Assembly: GCF_018390515.1 (NCBI RefSeq)
Contig: NZ_JAHBBK010000003.1
Coordinates: 744,001 to 808,000 of the forward strand
Source: Mucilaginibacter sp. Bleaf8
GTDB lineage: Bacteria > Bacteroidota > Bacteroidia > Sphingobacteriales > Sphingobacteriaceae
Direction: 5' to 3'
DNA: 64,000 nt
Positions 19,676 through 28,694 of the stretch are shown one piece after another. The notes below the pieces were generated by a model. It made no database searches and was not told the origin of the DNA. It saw only the letters and a list, made by a program, of their open reading frames with translations. The position numbers and the translations under genes were made by a program. Each line of letters begins with the position of its first letter. Within the stretch, counting starts at the first letter, position 1.

Positions 19676-20400
19676 GCCAGTGTTTGCTTAAAGTGGGTGA
19701 ACAAAGTATTGATATTTTGGAACGTTTGGCTGTTGATGCTGAATTCACCGTACCATACATATTCAAACTGGCGGGTAAGCACAGCAAAGGCATCGCGCTG
19801 CTCCATGTTTTTCAATTCGTCGATATAGGCACTGTTGGTTTTATCTAACTGCCAGTTAATCAGGTTGGCATCACTTAGTTGCTTTAATGATTTTAAGTAT
19901 AGCAGGCGCACCGCCAGCCGGTAATTATGTTCATTAATTGCCTGTTCAATCGCCGTATTAAAATCAATTTCATGTATGTTTTCCAGGCTTTCGGTATAAG
20001 GCACTTCCGCCTCAGCAGATTTTTTTCGGAAAATGTTCTTGATACCCGCCAATCGTAATAGAATAAATATGAGTGTGGCTAAGCCAAGTGCTATAAACAG
20101 GTACTTTAAAAAAATGGCTAAATAGTAATAAAATGAATGCGAATTTTTAACCTTAAAACCATCAAACAAGTGCCAGAACCAGCGCCAGAAACGCGTCCAC
20201 AAAGACGGCTTTTGCTTTAAGTCTTCGTAATGATACTCCGGCAGCTTACGGCATTCATCCAAATAGGCTTTGTCAAAATAACGGGTTTGTATCCGCGCCG
20301 TATCGGTACGCAGTACCAAGGCGGGCTTGGCATTAGGCAGCGCCCTGGCGGGGGCACCAAGTAGCATAAGCACAATACCTAAGTATAGTACGTTTCTCAT
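19672..20400 (-). CDS. DUF4129 domain protein
   Basis: 242 residues. A signal peptide (first 20 residues, ending near ARALP), an extracytoplasmic stretch with a Trp-rich WTRFWRWFWHLF, one membrane helix at about 88-108 and a cytoplasmic DUF4129 domain (LAVRLLYLKSLKQLSDANLINWQLDKTNSAYI and the T-R-Q-F-E-Y-V-W-Y-G-E motif). The family is associated with transglutaminase-like and MoxR clusters. Its function is unknown. Its ATG directly abuts the stop of the upstream gene. Confidence 0.85.
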   Translation of the reverse strand: MRNVLYLGIVLMLLGAPARALPNAKPALVLRTDTARIQTRYFDKAYLDECRKLPEYHYEDLKQKPSLWTRFWRWFWHLFDGFKVKNSHSFYYYLAIFLKYLFIALGLATLIFILLRLAGIKNIFRKKSAEAEVPYTESLENIHEIDFNTAIEQAINEHNYRLAVRLLYLKSLKQLSDANLINWQLDKTNSAYIDELKNMEQRDAFAVLTRQFEYVWYGEFSINSQTFQNINTLFTHFKQTLA

Positions 20401-21291
20401 TTAATATTCTTCAGCAGGTAAGTCGGTATCAGGCTGCTTGCCAAAGCTATTAATACGATCCATTAAACCAGTGCCTTCTTTTTTCTCATTTAAATTAAAG
20501 TAGCAAAGGGCTAACGTAACGATGGGCAAGGCTGCAAGTACAAACCCAAGTGTTTGTAGTACCGACATAATAATAGTAAGTGGTGTAAACAGAGATGAAG
20601 CGTCGTGTAAGTGTGTTAATGAAAGTGCTGCTGTTACTATCATGCCGGGTACCATTAAAATACCTACACCTAAGGATATGATAAGCAACATAACGAATAG
20701 TGCCCCGAAAGTAGCCCACCAGTTATCCTTGATTAAGGAAAAGCTGCGGTTGAATGCATATCCTAAACTGGTGTTTTCAAAAATGATAATGGGGAAGATA
20801 AGCGAAAGGATAGGCGATAACCATATACCAGGAATAATACATAATACAAAGCCCAGCCCCATAAGAATACCAATAACAAAAATGCTTCCGATTATACGAA
20901 GAAAATAGTACTTAATGTATCCCCAAACTTCTGCAGGAGACGGGGCAATGTTGCCTTTGTCGCGATACAGGGCTATATAGCTTAAAACCGTAGTAAGCAG
21001 AATGGTTTGTGTTAAATAGCTAAATATCAAGGTTAGAAAGTATTCAACACCAAAAAGAGATGGAACATCAAAAGACGCAGCCGCCTCCGGGTCGTTTTGC
21101 ATACGCTGTTGCAAGCCCAAAATTTTAGCTTGTTGAAGATATTGAAGAACAATGAGTGCTAACAAAAAGAAGCTGCAGAAAGTAAGAATGATCTTAAACA
21201 GCGGCTTAAAATTTTGCTTCACAAACATAAAAGTGTCGTTGATGATTTCTCCAAAATCGCGAGCCTTGGCCAATTCAATCTTCTGTTGCAT
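20401..21291 (-). CDS. Multi-pass membrane protein of the MoxR cluster
   Basis: 296 residues with about six hydrophobic helices (for example around 35-55, 85-110, 135-165, 190-225 and 245-270). The N-terminal DFGEIINDTFMFVKQNFKPLF and Gly/Pro-rich helices resemble the membrane domain found beside glycerophosphodiesterases. No catalytic motif is visible. It starts inside the end of the SpoIIM-like gene (17-base overlap) and is followed without a gap by the DUF4129 gene. Confidence 0.75.
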   Translation of the reverse strand: MQQKIELAKARDFGEIINDTFMFVKQNFKPLFKIILTFCSFFLLALIVLQYLQQAKILGLQQRMQNDPEAAASFDVPSLFGVEYFLTLIFSYLTQTILLTTVLSYIALYRDKGNIAPSPAEVWGYIKYYFLRIIGSIFVIGILMGLGFVLCIIPGIWLSPILSLIFPIIIFENTSLGYAFNRSFSLIKDNWWATFGALFVMLLIISLGVGILMVPGMIVTAALSLTHLHDASSLFTPLTIIMSVLQTLGFVLAALPIVTLALCYFNLNEKKEGTGLMDRINSFGKQPDTDLPAEEY

Positions 21292-22237
21292 ATAAGGTGT
21301 TGTTTTTATATAATTTATTGGGGTAAATAACCACGTACCATATCATAAAAGCCAAAGATGACCCTAAAATAAGCAGGCTCAGCCAAACGGGCATTTGGGT
21401 ATGGCGGGTTACAAAGCTTTCGAAAAAGGCAGCAATAGCAAATATAGGCACCAAGCCAATAATAATTTTCAGGCCATCTTTGGCGCCACGTTTAAATGAT
21501 ATAATGCGCTTATAAGTTTTAGGGAACAACAAGCTATTTCCTAAAATTAAGCCTGCACAACCGGCAATAATAAGGGATGATATTTCAAGGGTGCCATGTA
21601 TCCAGATAACCAATATAGATTGCCAGCCCAAACCTTTACTAAAAAAGAAATACTCGAACGAGCCCAGCATAACAGCATTCCTGAACATAAAAAAGATGGT
21701 GCCGGCACCACAAAATACACCGGCCACATAGCACACGAACGATACATAGATGTTATTCATGCCAATTTGAAAAAACATCGTAAACTCATTCTGGCTTTTA
21801 TATATGCCGAATGGGTCGCCTTTGGCAATGTTGGCATTGGTCATGGCTACATATTCGTGACCCAAAATCAATTCCACAAACTGGTCATCGTATTTGGCCG
21901 AAAGGGCGCCCATCAGGCCGAATACGGTAAAAAGGATAAATGAATACAGTAATTGTTTTTGATACTGCTTAAATACCGCAGGCAATTCATACTTCCAAAA
22001 GGTGATAAAGCGATTGCTTTTAACCTTTTTGTTTTTGTAGATAGACTGGTGTAACCTGGCAGCGAGGCCGTTTAGGTAAGCCGTTGTTTTAGAGTTTGGA
22101 TAAAAAGTTTTGGCATAAGCCAGATCGTCCGTTATTTGTATAAAACGGTCGGCAAGCTCATCGGGGCTCTGTGTATAAGCCTCTTCAAAGCTTTTCCATT
22201 TACCTGAATTTTGTTTAACAAACAGGGGTTCGCGCAT
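21275..22237 (-). CDS. SpoIIM/DUF95-like membrane protein
   Basis: 320 residues. A soluble N-terminal half of about 95 residues precedes a helix bundle with five or so membrane segments from residue 100 on. The stretch HGTLEISSLIIAGCAGLILG around residue 210 is the best conserved feature of the stage II sporulation M/DUF95 family (WIHGTLE). These proteins occur in non-sporulating bacteria next to RDD and MoxR genes, as here: the divergent neighbour encodes an RDD protein. It is the first gene of the six-gene minus-strand cluster. Confidence 0.88.
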   Translation of the reverse strand: MREPLFVKQNSGKWKSFEEAYTQSPDELADRFIQITDDLAYAKTFYPNSKTTAYLNGLAARLHQSIYKNKKVKSNRFITFWKYELPAVFKQYQKQLLYSFILFTVFGLMGALSAKYDDQFVELILGHEYVAMTNANIAKGDPFGIYKSQNEFTMFFQIGMNNIYVSFVCYVAGVFCGAGTIFFMFRNAVMLGSFEYFFFSKGLGWQSILVIWIHGTLEISSLIIAGCAGLILGNSLLFPKTYKRIISFKRGAKDGLKIIIGLVPIFAIAAFFESFVTRHTQMPVWLSLLILGSSLAFMIWYVVIYPNKLYKNNTLYATED

Positions 22238-22315
22238 GGCTTAGGCTTGTAAAATTTACCGGCTCAAATTAAATAGAAAAATTTAGTTTTCAATTAAAAA
22301 TGTTCAGCAGGCAAT

Positions 22316-22323
22316 TATCTTTG
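22316..22323 (+). promoter_or_regulatory. -7 promoter box for the RDD gene
   Basis: TATCTTTG fits TAnnTTTG and ends only five bases before the ATG. The transcript would begin at or next to the start codon, implying a leaderless or near-leaderless mRNA. Confidence 0.55.
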
Positions 22324-22328
22324 CCATT

Positions 22329-23081
22329 ATGCAAACCGTCAGGATAACCACATCACAAAACATTACCATTGATTATGAAGTAGCCGGCCTGGGCGAACGT
22401 ATGCTGGCTTATCTGGTTGACGCAGGTATTTTTATAATCCTGTATCTTTTAGGTATTCTCATCGGTGTAGGTGGTGCAGTAGCGGGTGGTAGTGGAGCAG
22501 GACTAATTGTTCTTGTTATTATATATTTCGCCTTGTTCGTTTTTTACGATTTAGCTTGTGAGATTTTTATGAACGGACAAAGTTTCGGTAAACGGGTCAT
22601 GAAAATTAAGGTAGTTAGCTTGAATGGTGGCCAGCCTTCAATAGGTCAATACCTCCTGCGGTGGATATTCCGGATTGTAGATATGAGTTTAACATCCGGC
22701 GTTTGTGCAATTGTTACCATAGCCGCATCCGGAAAAAGCCAGCGCCTGGGCGATATAGTAGCCGGTACCACACTTATTAAAACCGAGCCGCGGAGCAAAA
22801 TGGATCAGATTGCTCACATGCCCGTTGCTGATGTTAATTATGAACCTGTTTACAAGGAAGCAGGTAATTTAACAGATAAAGATGTTGCGCTGATACATGA
22901 GGTAATTCAAACCTATATGCAAACGGGTAATACTGCGGTTGTTTATAGTATGGCAAACCAAATAAAACAGCATTTAAACATAAGTATCCACAACGGTATG
23001 GATGAGTTGTTATTCTTACAAACTGTTGTTAAAGACTACAATCATCTTACTGTAAGTAGCAGCTATAACTTTAATGCTTAA
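22329..23081 (+). CDS. RDD-family membrane protein
   Basis: 250 residues. Two early membrane helices (around 28-50 and 60-78) and the family cues GERMLAYLVDAGIF, with Arg replaced but Asp kept, and GQSFGKRVMKIKVVS are typical. A third helix lies near 115-135, followed by RLGDIVAGTTLI. RDD proteins are poorly understood; some act in cation or solute transport. The C-terminal 80 residues are soluble. The gene starts 91 bases from the divergent SpoIIM gene and overlaps the convergent DUF2752 gene by 11 bases. Confidence 0.9.
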   Translation: MQTVRITTSQNITIDYEVAGLGERMLAYLVDAGIFIILYLLGILIGVGGAVAGGSGAGLIVLVIIYFALFVFYDLACEIFMNGQSFGKRVMKIKVVSLNGGQPSIGQYLLRWIFRIVDMSLTSGVCAIVTIAASGKSQRLGDIVAGTTLIKTEPRSKMDQIAHMPVADVNYEPVYKEAGNLTDKDVALIHEVIQTYMQTGNTAVVYSMANQIKQHLNISIHNGMDELLFLQTVVKDYNHLTVSSSYNFNA

Positions 23082-23466
23082 ATGGATAATATGGGGTGTT
23101 TCTGACGATCCAAAAGGCAATTACAATAACGGCCATAATGCGTGGTGTTAATGGATGGTATAACAATGCCCATTTATACTTTTTGCCTTTTAACGCTGAA
23201 GTAAGCACATAGCCAAAATGGATCAATAAAATAGGTAGGCTCAGTACCAGAAGTAAGTTTTGACGTATTGCATCCGCAAGGTTTGCATGTAATAAAGCAT
23301 GAATGGCTCGCTGAGAGCCACAGCCAGGGCAGTCAAGCCCGGTTAAATAATGGAACGGGCATTTTGGAAAAAAGCTATATTTTGTCGGGTTGTATGTAAA
23401 GTAAATGCCAATAAAACATAGCACCAATACACATCCTGCCGTAAAATATAGCTTTTTATATTTCAT
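23071..23466 (-). CDS. DUF2752 membrane protein
   Basis: 131 residues with three hydrophobic segments (5-24, about 70-90, 110-127). The family signature is visible as CPFHYLTGLDCPGCGSQRA at 36-54, containing CPGCG and an Arg. DUF2752 proteins are small membrane proteins of unknown function. It lies 3 bases downstream of the CD225-like gene and overlaps the end of the RDD gene on the opposite strand. Confidence 0.9.
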   Translation of the reverse strand: MKYKKLYFTAGCVLVLCFIGIYFTYNPTKYSFFPKCPFHYLTGLDCPGCGSQRAIHALLHANLADAIRQNLLLVLSLPILLIHFGYVLTSALKGKKYKWALLYHPLTPRIMAVIVIAFWIVRNTPYYPFKH

Positions 23467-23469
23467 TGA

Positions 23470-23751
23470 TTAACCACGGCCTAACATAACCACGAATATG
23501 CCGTAGAGAACGCCAACTACTATTCCTCCAAAGAAACCGATTTTTGTCCATTTGCCAGCTTGCTCTGAAGCTTTAAGGGCACCATTATAATCCCCAACGT
23601 CATAACGGCTGTTTACACTTGCTGCATTAATGATACCTACAATACCTAAAGGCAAGCAGCAAAATAGAGTAACTAAAATTGATTCTACCAGCCAATTTTT
23701 TGGACGAGGCATCGGTGGTTGCGAAAAAGGTTGTTGCTGTTGAAAATCCAT
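23470..23751 (-). CDS. CD225/dispanin-like small membrane protein
   Basis: 93 residues. A Gln/Pro-rich N-terminus of about 20 residues is followed by a hydrophobic stretch with adjacent cysteines (LFCCLPLGIVGIINAA) and a second helix at 70-90. This Cys-Cys-Leu-Pro-x-G-I pattern is the CD225 signature, known from eukaryotic interferon-induced membrane proteins and present in many bacteria. The bacterial role is unknown. It precedes the DUF2752 gene as a two-gene unit; these two are frequently adjacent in this phylum. Confidence 0.88.
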   Translation of the reverse strand: MDFQQQQPFSQPPMPRPKNWLVESILVTLFCCLPLGIVGIINAASVNSRYDVGDYNGALKASEQAGKWTKIGFFGGIVVGVLYGIFVVMLGRG

Positions 23752-23823
23752 GATTTGTTTAAGTGAAATTTGGTTAAAGATAATACAATTTTACAATAAC
23801 AATAACGTTGCCAATTATCTGTA

Positions 23824-23831
23824 TATCTTTG
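23824..23831 (+). promoter_or_regulatory. -7 promoter box for L-serine dehydratase
   Basis: TATCTTTG, matching TAnnTTTG, ends 7 bases before the ATG, so the 5' leader is very short. Confidence 0.55.
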
Positions 23832-23838
23832 TCATAGC

Positions 23839-25266
23839 ATGCAAAAAGAACAGTTATCCGTATTCGATATATTTAAAATAGGCATAGGCCCCTCAAGTTC
23901 ACATACTTTGGGCCCCTGGCGTGCTGCACAGCAATTTGTATATACCCTGCAGGAGCAGCAGGTGCTGGATAAAGTAGCTCAGGTGAAAATTTTGCTTTAC
24001 GGCTCACTGGCTAAAACAGGTAAAGGGCACGGTACAGATGTGGCTATTCTATTAGGGCTAAGCGGTTATGACCCGGTTACGTTTGATGTTAACCAAATTG
24101 ATAGTGAGATAGAAAGCATTAACCAACAGCATAAATTAAACCTTGGCGGCGAGCAACCCGTTAGCTTTTTTGCGGAGGACGATATGTTGTTTTTGTTCAG
24201 CCAGAGTTTGCCTTTCCACCCCAACGCGGTAACTTTCCAGGCATTTTTGAGTACCGGCAAGGCCATATCCGAAACTTATTACTCTATAGGGGGCGGTTTT
24301 GTAGTCAAGGAGGGGGGCTCCAGTCAGCAAAAAGCTGATGTAGATTTACCTTTCCCGATAGATACTGCTAATGATATATTACACTGGTGCCGTAAAACGG
24401 GCCTCAAAATATCAGAGGTGGTACTGGAAAATGAGCAGGCCTGGCGACCCGAAGCTGAAACCCGCAAAGGTGTGCTTGATATTTTTAGGGTAATTAAAGA
24501 GTGCATGTACCGCGGTTGCCATACCAAGGGCTACCTGCCTGGCGGCTTAAATGTGGCCCGTCGCGCTGCTGACCTGAACCGCAGGCTTACCAAAAATGCA
24601 CCGTACAGTAACTTTGATGAATGGGTGAATGTAATACGCCAAACCGGCAACAGCTTTCAAAATATTCTGGATTGGGTAAGTTGTTTCGCCTTGGCAGTTA
24701 ATGAGGAGAATGCCTCATTCGGTAGGGTGGTAACAGCGCCAACCAATGGCGCGGCTGGTGTTATACCGGCAGTGCTGCAATACTTTATTGTATTTTGCGA
24801 TGGTTACTATGAAGACCGCATTATGCAGTTTTTATTAACCGCATCCGAGATTGGTTGTATCTTCAAAAAGGGAGCTACCATATCAGCAGCAATGGGTGGT
24901 TGCCAAGCCGAAATTGGGGTGTCATCAGCCATGGCGGCAGCGGCTTTAACTGAATGCCTGGGTGGTTCGCAAAGGCAGGTGTTGATGGCGGCTGAAATTG
25001 CCATGGAACACCACCTGGGCCTTACCTGCGATCCAATTGGCGGTTTAGTACAGGTACCGTGTATTGAGCGGAATACCATGGGGGCTATTAAGGCAATCAC
25101 AGCCTCGCAATTGGCGCTGCAAAGTAACCCCGACAAAGCAAAAGTAAGCCTTGATGCCGTAATTAAAACTATGTGGGAAACCGCACTGGATATGAATTCC
25201 AAGTACAAAGAAACATCAGACGGTGGCTTGGCTATCAATATTCCGATCAGCTTACCTGAGTGTTAA
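23839..25266 (+). CDS. sdaA: L-serine ammonia-lyase, iron-sulfur type, single chain
   Basis: 475 residues. The enzyme converts L-serine to pyruvate and ammonia using a [4Fe-4S] cluster. The N-terminal beta domain opens with the family phrase [17 protein letters not shown] (residues 16-32). The catalytic alpha domain holds [14 protein letters not shown], then [20 protein letters not shown], and [15 protein letters not shown]; the cysteines in these three later motifs are the likely cluster ligands. Both domains are in one polypeptide, as in E. coli SdaA. It has its own promoter and a strong terminator, so it is monocistronic. A SerB-like fusion protein for serine synthesis is 9 kb away. Confidence 0.97.
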   Translation: MQKEQLSVFDIFKIGIGPSSSHTLGPWRAAQQFVYTLQEQQVLDKVAQVKILLYGSLAKTGKGHGTDVAILLGLSGYDPVTFDVNQIDSEIESINQQHKLNLGGEQPVSFFAEDDMLFLFSQSLPFHPNAVTFQAFLSTGKAISETYYSIGGGFVVKEGGSSQQKADVDLPFPIDTANDILHWCRKTGLKISEVVLENEQAWRPEAETRKGVLDIFRVIKECMYRGCHTKGYLPGGLNVARRAADLNRRLTKNAPYSNFDEWVNVIRQTGNSFQNILDWVSCFALAVNEENASFGRVVTAPTNGAAGVIPAVLQYFIVFCDGYYEDRIMQFLLTASEIGCIFKKGATISAAMGGCQAEIGVSSAMAAAALTECLGGSQRQVLMAAEIAMEHHLGLTCDPIGGLVQVPCIERNTMGAIKAITASQLALQSNPDKAKVSLDAVIKTMWETALDMNSKYKETSDGGLAINIPISLPEC

Positions 25267-25283
25267 CTCAGGGCTTAATACAA

Positions 25284-25317
25284 AAAACGTCCTGCGTTCA
25301 TCAACGCAGGACGTTTT
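25284..25317. terminator. Bidirectional terminator between serine dehydratase and clpS
   Basis: A perfect 15-bp stem (AAAACGTCCTGCGTT) with a 4-base loop, an A-run on one side and a T-run on the other, lies between convergent genes. Confidence 0.9.
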
Positions 25318-25339
25318 CTGTATTATATAGGGGCCGAAA

Positions 25340-25621
25340 TTATTCTACCGTAACGGTAAGGCCTTCCTGTTGTAAAATTTTGCGGTAAACTTCCATTTCT
25401 GTAAATGATCCTTCCAGTACGGCGCATTTACCTTCGTTATGTACTTTCCAGGCAATTTTTTCGGCTTGCGATTCTGAGTAATCCAGATATTTCATCATGC
25501 AATAAATCACATGTTCAAAGCTGTTTACATCGTCGTTCCACAAAATCAGGCGGTGCATTTCTTTCAGGCTCGCCAGTATTTCTTCAAGCGTAAGCGTTTC
25601 TTCCTGTACTTCAGTCGGCAT
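25340..25621 (-). CDS. clpS: ClpS, adaptor for N-degron recognition by ClpAP/ClpCP
   Basis: 93 residues. ClpS delivers proteins bearing N-end-rule residues to the Clp protease. The core is visible from residue 24: LILWNDDVNSFEHVIYCM (the NDD that binds the substrate alpha-amine), then HNEGKCAVLEGSFTEMEVY with the family K-x-x-V-x-x-G pattern. Its start is fixed by a -7 box just upstream. The clp protease genes are not in the window. Confidence 0.96.
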   Translation of the reverse strand: MPTEVQEETLTLEEILASLKEMHRLILWNDDVNSFEHVIYCMMKYLDYSESQAEKIAWKVHNEGKCAVLEGSFTEMEVYRKILQQEGLTVTVE

Positions 25622-25628
25622 ATCACAG

Positions 25629-25660
25629 CAAAGTTACCTAAAAGCTGCAATAAAAATCAA
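25629..25660 (-). promoter_or_regulatory. clpS promoter
   Basis: On the minus strand TTG, 21 bases, then TAACTTTG, matching the Bacteroidota -33 and TAnnTTTG boxes, ends 7 bases before the clpS ATG. Confidence 0.55.
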
Positions 25661-25820
25661 GTCCGGTTGTTAATTCTCCAAATTCATTCCCTTGGTCATG
25701 CAATAGCTAATCTTAGTTTCAGCATTGCTGGTGCCGCTGCCCACATGCACACCTCACTAAGCCACCGCCTGCGCCGCCATAGCGAAAAAACCTAAATGGC
25801 TAAAACGGTATATCTCAGAA

Positions 25821-25861
25821 AAGTTCTATCTGTACCAACGCGAGCAGAACAGATAGAACTT
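25821..25861. terminator. Inverted repeat after the MG2/TonB-plug gene
   Basis: A perfect 13-bp inverted repeat (AAGTTCTATCTGT / ACAGATAGAACTT) with a 15-base loop lies 19 bases past the stop of the minus-strand gene. It lacks a T-tract, so the terminator call is moderate. Confidence 0.5.
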
Positions 25862-25879
25862 ACATATTCAATACTGCTC

Positions 25880-28606
25880 TTACCGTACCGTATAGCGATA
25901 TACCCGGCGGCCCAGGTTACCATCGGCATCAATACCTTCAACTACTACCCGGTAAGTGCCCGGGCTGCCGGCATTGTAATATTCAAACGATGCTTGTCCG
26001 CTTTCGTTGGTTACAATGTTAGGTTGCCAGAAAATGGTTGTGCGCAGATCGGCAATTGCCTTGTTGGTTTTAGGATCATCGTATTGTGGCGAATAAAACT
26101 CGCGGGCTTTGTAATAGCCTTTAGGTGTATACGTGATTACCCCTGGCGCATAAATTTGCGCAGCATTGTAGGTATAACTGCCACCACGCTTGGTGTTGAT
26201 AATCATTACGCCACCGCCGCCACGACCGCCGTAAATAGCCGTATGAGCGCCCGAGCGTAATATTTCAATACTGGCAATATCAAAGGTATTGAGCGAAAAC
26301 AGGTAATCGGGTTCTATATATACACCATCTACAATAATTTGCATAGGCTGGTTAAAGCTGCGGGTTGAATACGGAATACCGTTGCGGAATACCACGCCTA
26401 CCAGCCGGCCCTGCAAACATTGGTCAATAGTGGTACAGCCCATCTGTGTAAACAAATCACCCATAATTATCTGGTCGGCATTGCCCGGCCCGTTCAGGTT
26501 AGATGAGTTTTCCAGCGCAGCTTTTTTCTTTTCGGTAATCGTTACCTCTTTCAGCACAATAGTATGGTTGCCTAAACCAAACCGGGTTTGGGTATCATAT
26601 AGTTCCTTGTTGTGTTTCAGGTAGGCCGTTAGCCGGCTGTCTGTATTGGCATCAATTGTGGTTATATTTCTGCTTTTGGTAATGGCAGCTGGCCCGGTAG
26701 ACCGGTCTAATATAATTTCAACATTCTTGCCGTTTTTGGCAGTTCGTGCCTGTAAAACAAAGCGGATGCTATCTTTAAATATTAGGTTGTTAAAGGCAAA
26801 GCGGCCCTGCGTATCAGCAACCGTATCTAATATAAACGTGCCCCCTGCAGTAGTAAACAAAGTGATTTTGGCATTGGGTACAGGTTTGCCGCCTGATGTT
26901 TTGATGGTACCGGCTATCTGCAATGATTTTTCGGGTTGATAAACAGGTACCGGGAAATTGCTCGCCAATAGCGGCTTCCACTCAAAGCGGCGGTAGCCCT
27001 GGGTAAGCAGCAAAACATCCAGATCAGTTTGCGTTGTTTCGTTTACCTGGCTAAAGTAATAATTGGGCTGTTCAATAAATCCCTTCAGCTCTGATGTGAG
27101 TAAAATGCTGGATAAAATGGATGTTTCAGTTGCCTCATCGGTTTTTATCTTGCTCTCATCAATTACCGCTGCCGAAAATAGGCCAACTACCGGTTTACTG
27201 GCATTATTAGTAGCATTTAGGTTAATCTTAACCTTTTCGCGTACGCCCGAAGCTGATTGTGCTGCGCTTACATTTAAATTTAATTGATCGGCCCTGTTTT
27301 GTATAAACACTAATCGCTCGTTCAGCGGTTCGCCGTTTGCAGAAAATAAAGTGAATTGCGTAATGCCCGACGGAAAACGGCTTTTAGGTATTAAAGTACC
27401 AAAAGTATTGCTACCATTGTTGTTTTTGGCCACAAACTTAACAGCGCCACCCGACTGGGCCACAACATAAACCTGATTGCTGCCGGTCTGGTTAGCGCTG
27501 CCGGTTACCCGGATGCTGATATTGGCCGAATCGGTTTGATTAATGCTCATCACATAACCCTGCGCTTGCACCTGTGGTAAGCTAACGGTGCTTTGCGAGC
27601 CATCGGGATAGGTAAGTTGCGCGGTATAGGTTTTACCCGCTTGTGGGGCCAGGGCAAAGTAGCCCATGCCCAGGTGCCGGGTACTGATGGTGGCTACCTG
27701 CTGGTTATCATTGTCGGTAACAGTACCCTTAATATCAACGCCCAAACCGTCAGCTCCAACAGCTTTGAACGCTACTTTTGAACGTATGCCGTTAACCAGG
27801 TACCCGCTTTCTGGAAAGAACTGTACGCTTACACGATTGGACGTAGCTGTTACCGGTATGGTTTTATTGATGGTCTTTTTGTCGGCTACTTTAATGTCGG
27901 TAATAATGCGGCCCAAAGTAAGCAGTGCTGGATTGGTGTTTTCGAATTCAACCCGGATGTTACCCTGATTGTCAGTTATGCCGCGGCCGCGGGTTATTTG
28001 CCTGTCATTAAGCTGTACTTTGTAGCTTACTTCTTTGCCCGTATAGGGTGTACCATTCAAGCTGTTGTAAGTAATCAGGGCGGTTACCTTTTGCTCGTTA
28101 TTTACTGTACTGTAGGTAAAGCGGGTTTGGGTAAACACCGTATTGGTTGCTGCATTGCCAATGGCGATGGTTTTATTGAAAAAGTAATCTTCGCCTGCAT
28201 TACGCATCCAGTTGGTATAGGCCCTGATGCGATAGGTGCCTTCACGAAGAGTATCACTCAATGCAAAATCGCCCCAGGCAATGCCACTGGTAACAGGTAG
28301 TTTAACATACTGTTTTACAGAGTCGCGGTCGTCAATTAATTCTACATTCAATGAACCGCTTAATGCAGATAATTTGTGCTCGGTACCAACGGTTATATAA
28401 GCTTTAAACCAGATATCATCGCCAACGGCATAATAAGGCTTATCCAGCTGCAAATAAACTTTCTCCTGCGGATTATCATTTGTCCATTTTTCCAGCACGG
28501 AGGTAATACGGGTTATTACGGGATCGTCGGCAACCCATACAAAGCCAGCCAGCCCCAGTACCAAGCCAATAGTACAGGTATATAAAAGTGTTTTTCTGAA
28601 ATTCAT
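25880..28606 (-). CDS. MG2-domain protein with carboxypeptidase-regulatory and TonB-plug-like domains
   Basis: 908 residues. An N-terminal hydrophobic segment at 7-26 is a signal or anchor. It is followed by an MG2-like macroglobulin module (EKVYLQLDKPYYAVGDDIWFKAY at about 49-71), further beta-sandwich modules, a carboxypeptidase-regulatory domain around 565-650 (AGTIKTSGGKPVPNAKITLF), and a TonB-plug-like domain around 700-815 (QIIVDGVYIEP, SIEILRSG, YGGRGGGGVMIINTKRG). No beta-barrel follows, so it cannot be a complete TonB-dependent receptor; it may be an exported protein that borrows the plug for protein contacts. It ends with a beta segment including PGTYRVVVEGIDADGN. It is the only gene of its unit. 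Confidence 0.85.
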   Translation of the reverse strand: MNFRKTLLYTCTIGLVLGLAGFVWVADDPVITRITSVLEKWTNDNPQEKVYLQLDKPYYAVGDDIWFKAYITVGTEHKLSALSGSLNVELIDDRDSVKQYVKLPVTSGIAWGDFALSDTLREGTYRIRAYTNWMRNAGEDYFFNKTIAIGNAATNTVFTQTRFTYSTVNNEQKVTALITYNSLNGTPYTGKEVSYKVQLNDRQITRGRGITDNQGNIRVEFENTNPALLTLGRIITDIKVADKKTINKTIPVTATSNRVSVQFFPESGYLVNGIRSKVAFKAVGADGLGVDIKGTVTDNDNQQVATISTRHLGMGYFALAPQAGKTYTAQLTYPDGSQSTVSLPQVQAQGYVMSINQTDSANISIRVTGSANQTGSNQVYVVAQSGGAVKFVAKNNNGSNTFGTLIPKSRFPSGITQFTLFSANGEPLNERLVFIQNRADQLNLNVSAAQSASGVREKVKINLNATNNASKPVVGLFSAAVIDESKIKTDEATETSILSSILLTSELKGFIEQPNYYFSQVNETTQTDLDVLLLTQGYRRFEWKPLLASNFPVPVYQPEKSLQIAGTIKTSGGKPVPNAKITLFTTAGGTFILDTVADTQGRFAFNNLIFKDSIRFVLQARTAKNGKNVEIILDRSTGPAAITKSRNITTIDANTDSRLTAYLKHNKELYDTQTRFGLGNHTIVLKEVTITEKKKAALENSSNLNGPGNADQIIMGDLFTQMGCTTIDQCLQGRLVGVVFRNGIPYSTRSFNQPMQIIVDGVYIEPDYLFSLNTFDIASIEILRSGAHTAIYGGRGGGGVMIINTKRGGSYTYNAAQIYAPGVITYTPKGYYKAREFYSPQYDDPKTNKAIADLRTTIFWQPNIVTNESGQASFEYYNAGSPGTYRVVVEGIDADGNLGRRVYRYTVR

Positions 28607-28694
28607 TTGAACCGGTTAATGCTATTTTAAATATACTATCAAGCAGCCCAATAAGTTTTATTAAGCTGTTGGCATATAGCTATTAACGGTAAAT

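Noticed and set aside
25796..26260. A 154-codon plus-strand frame at the end of the MG2 gene
   Set aside because: Antisense shadow with no start context or family features.
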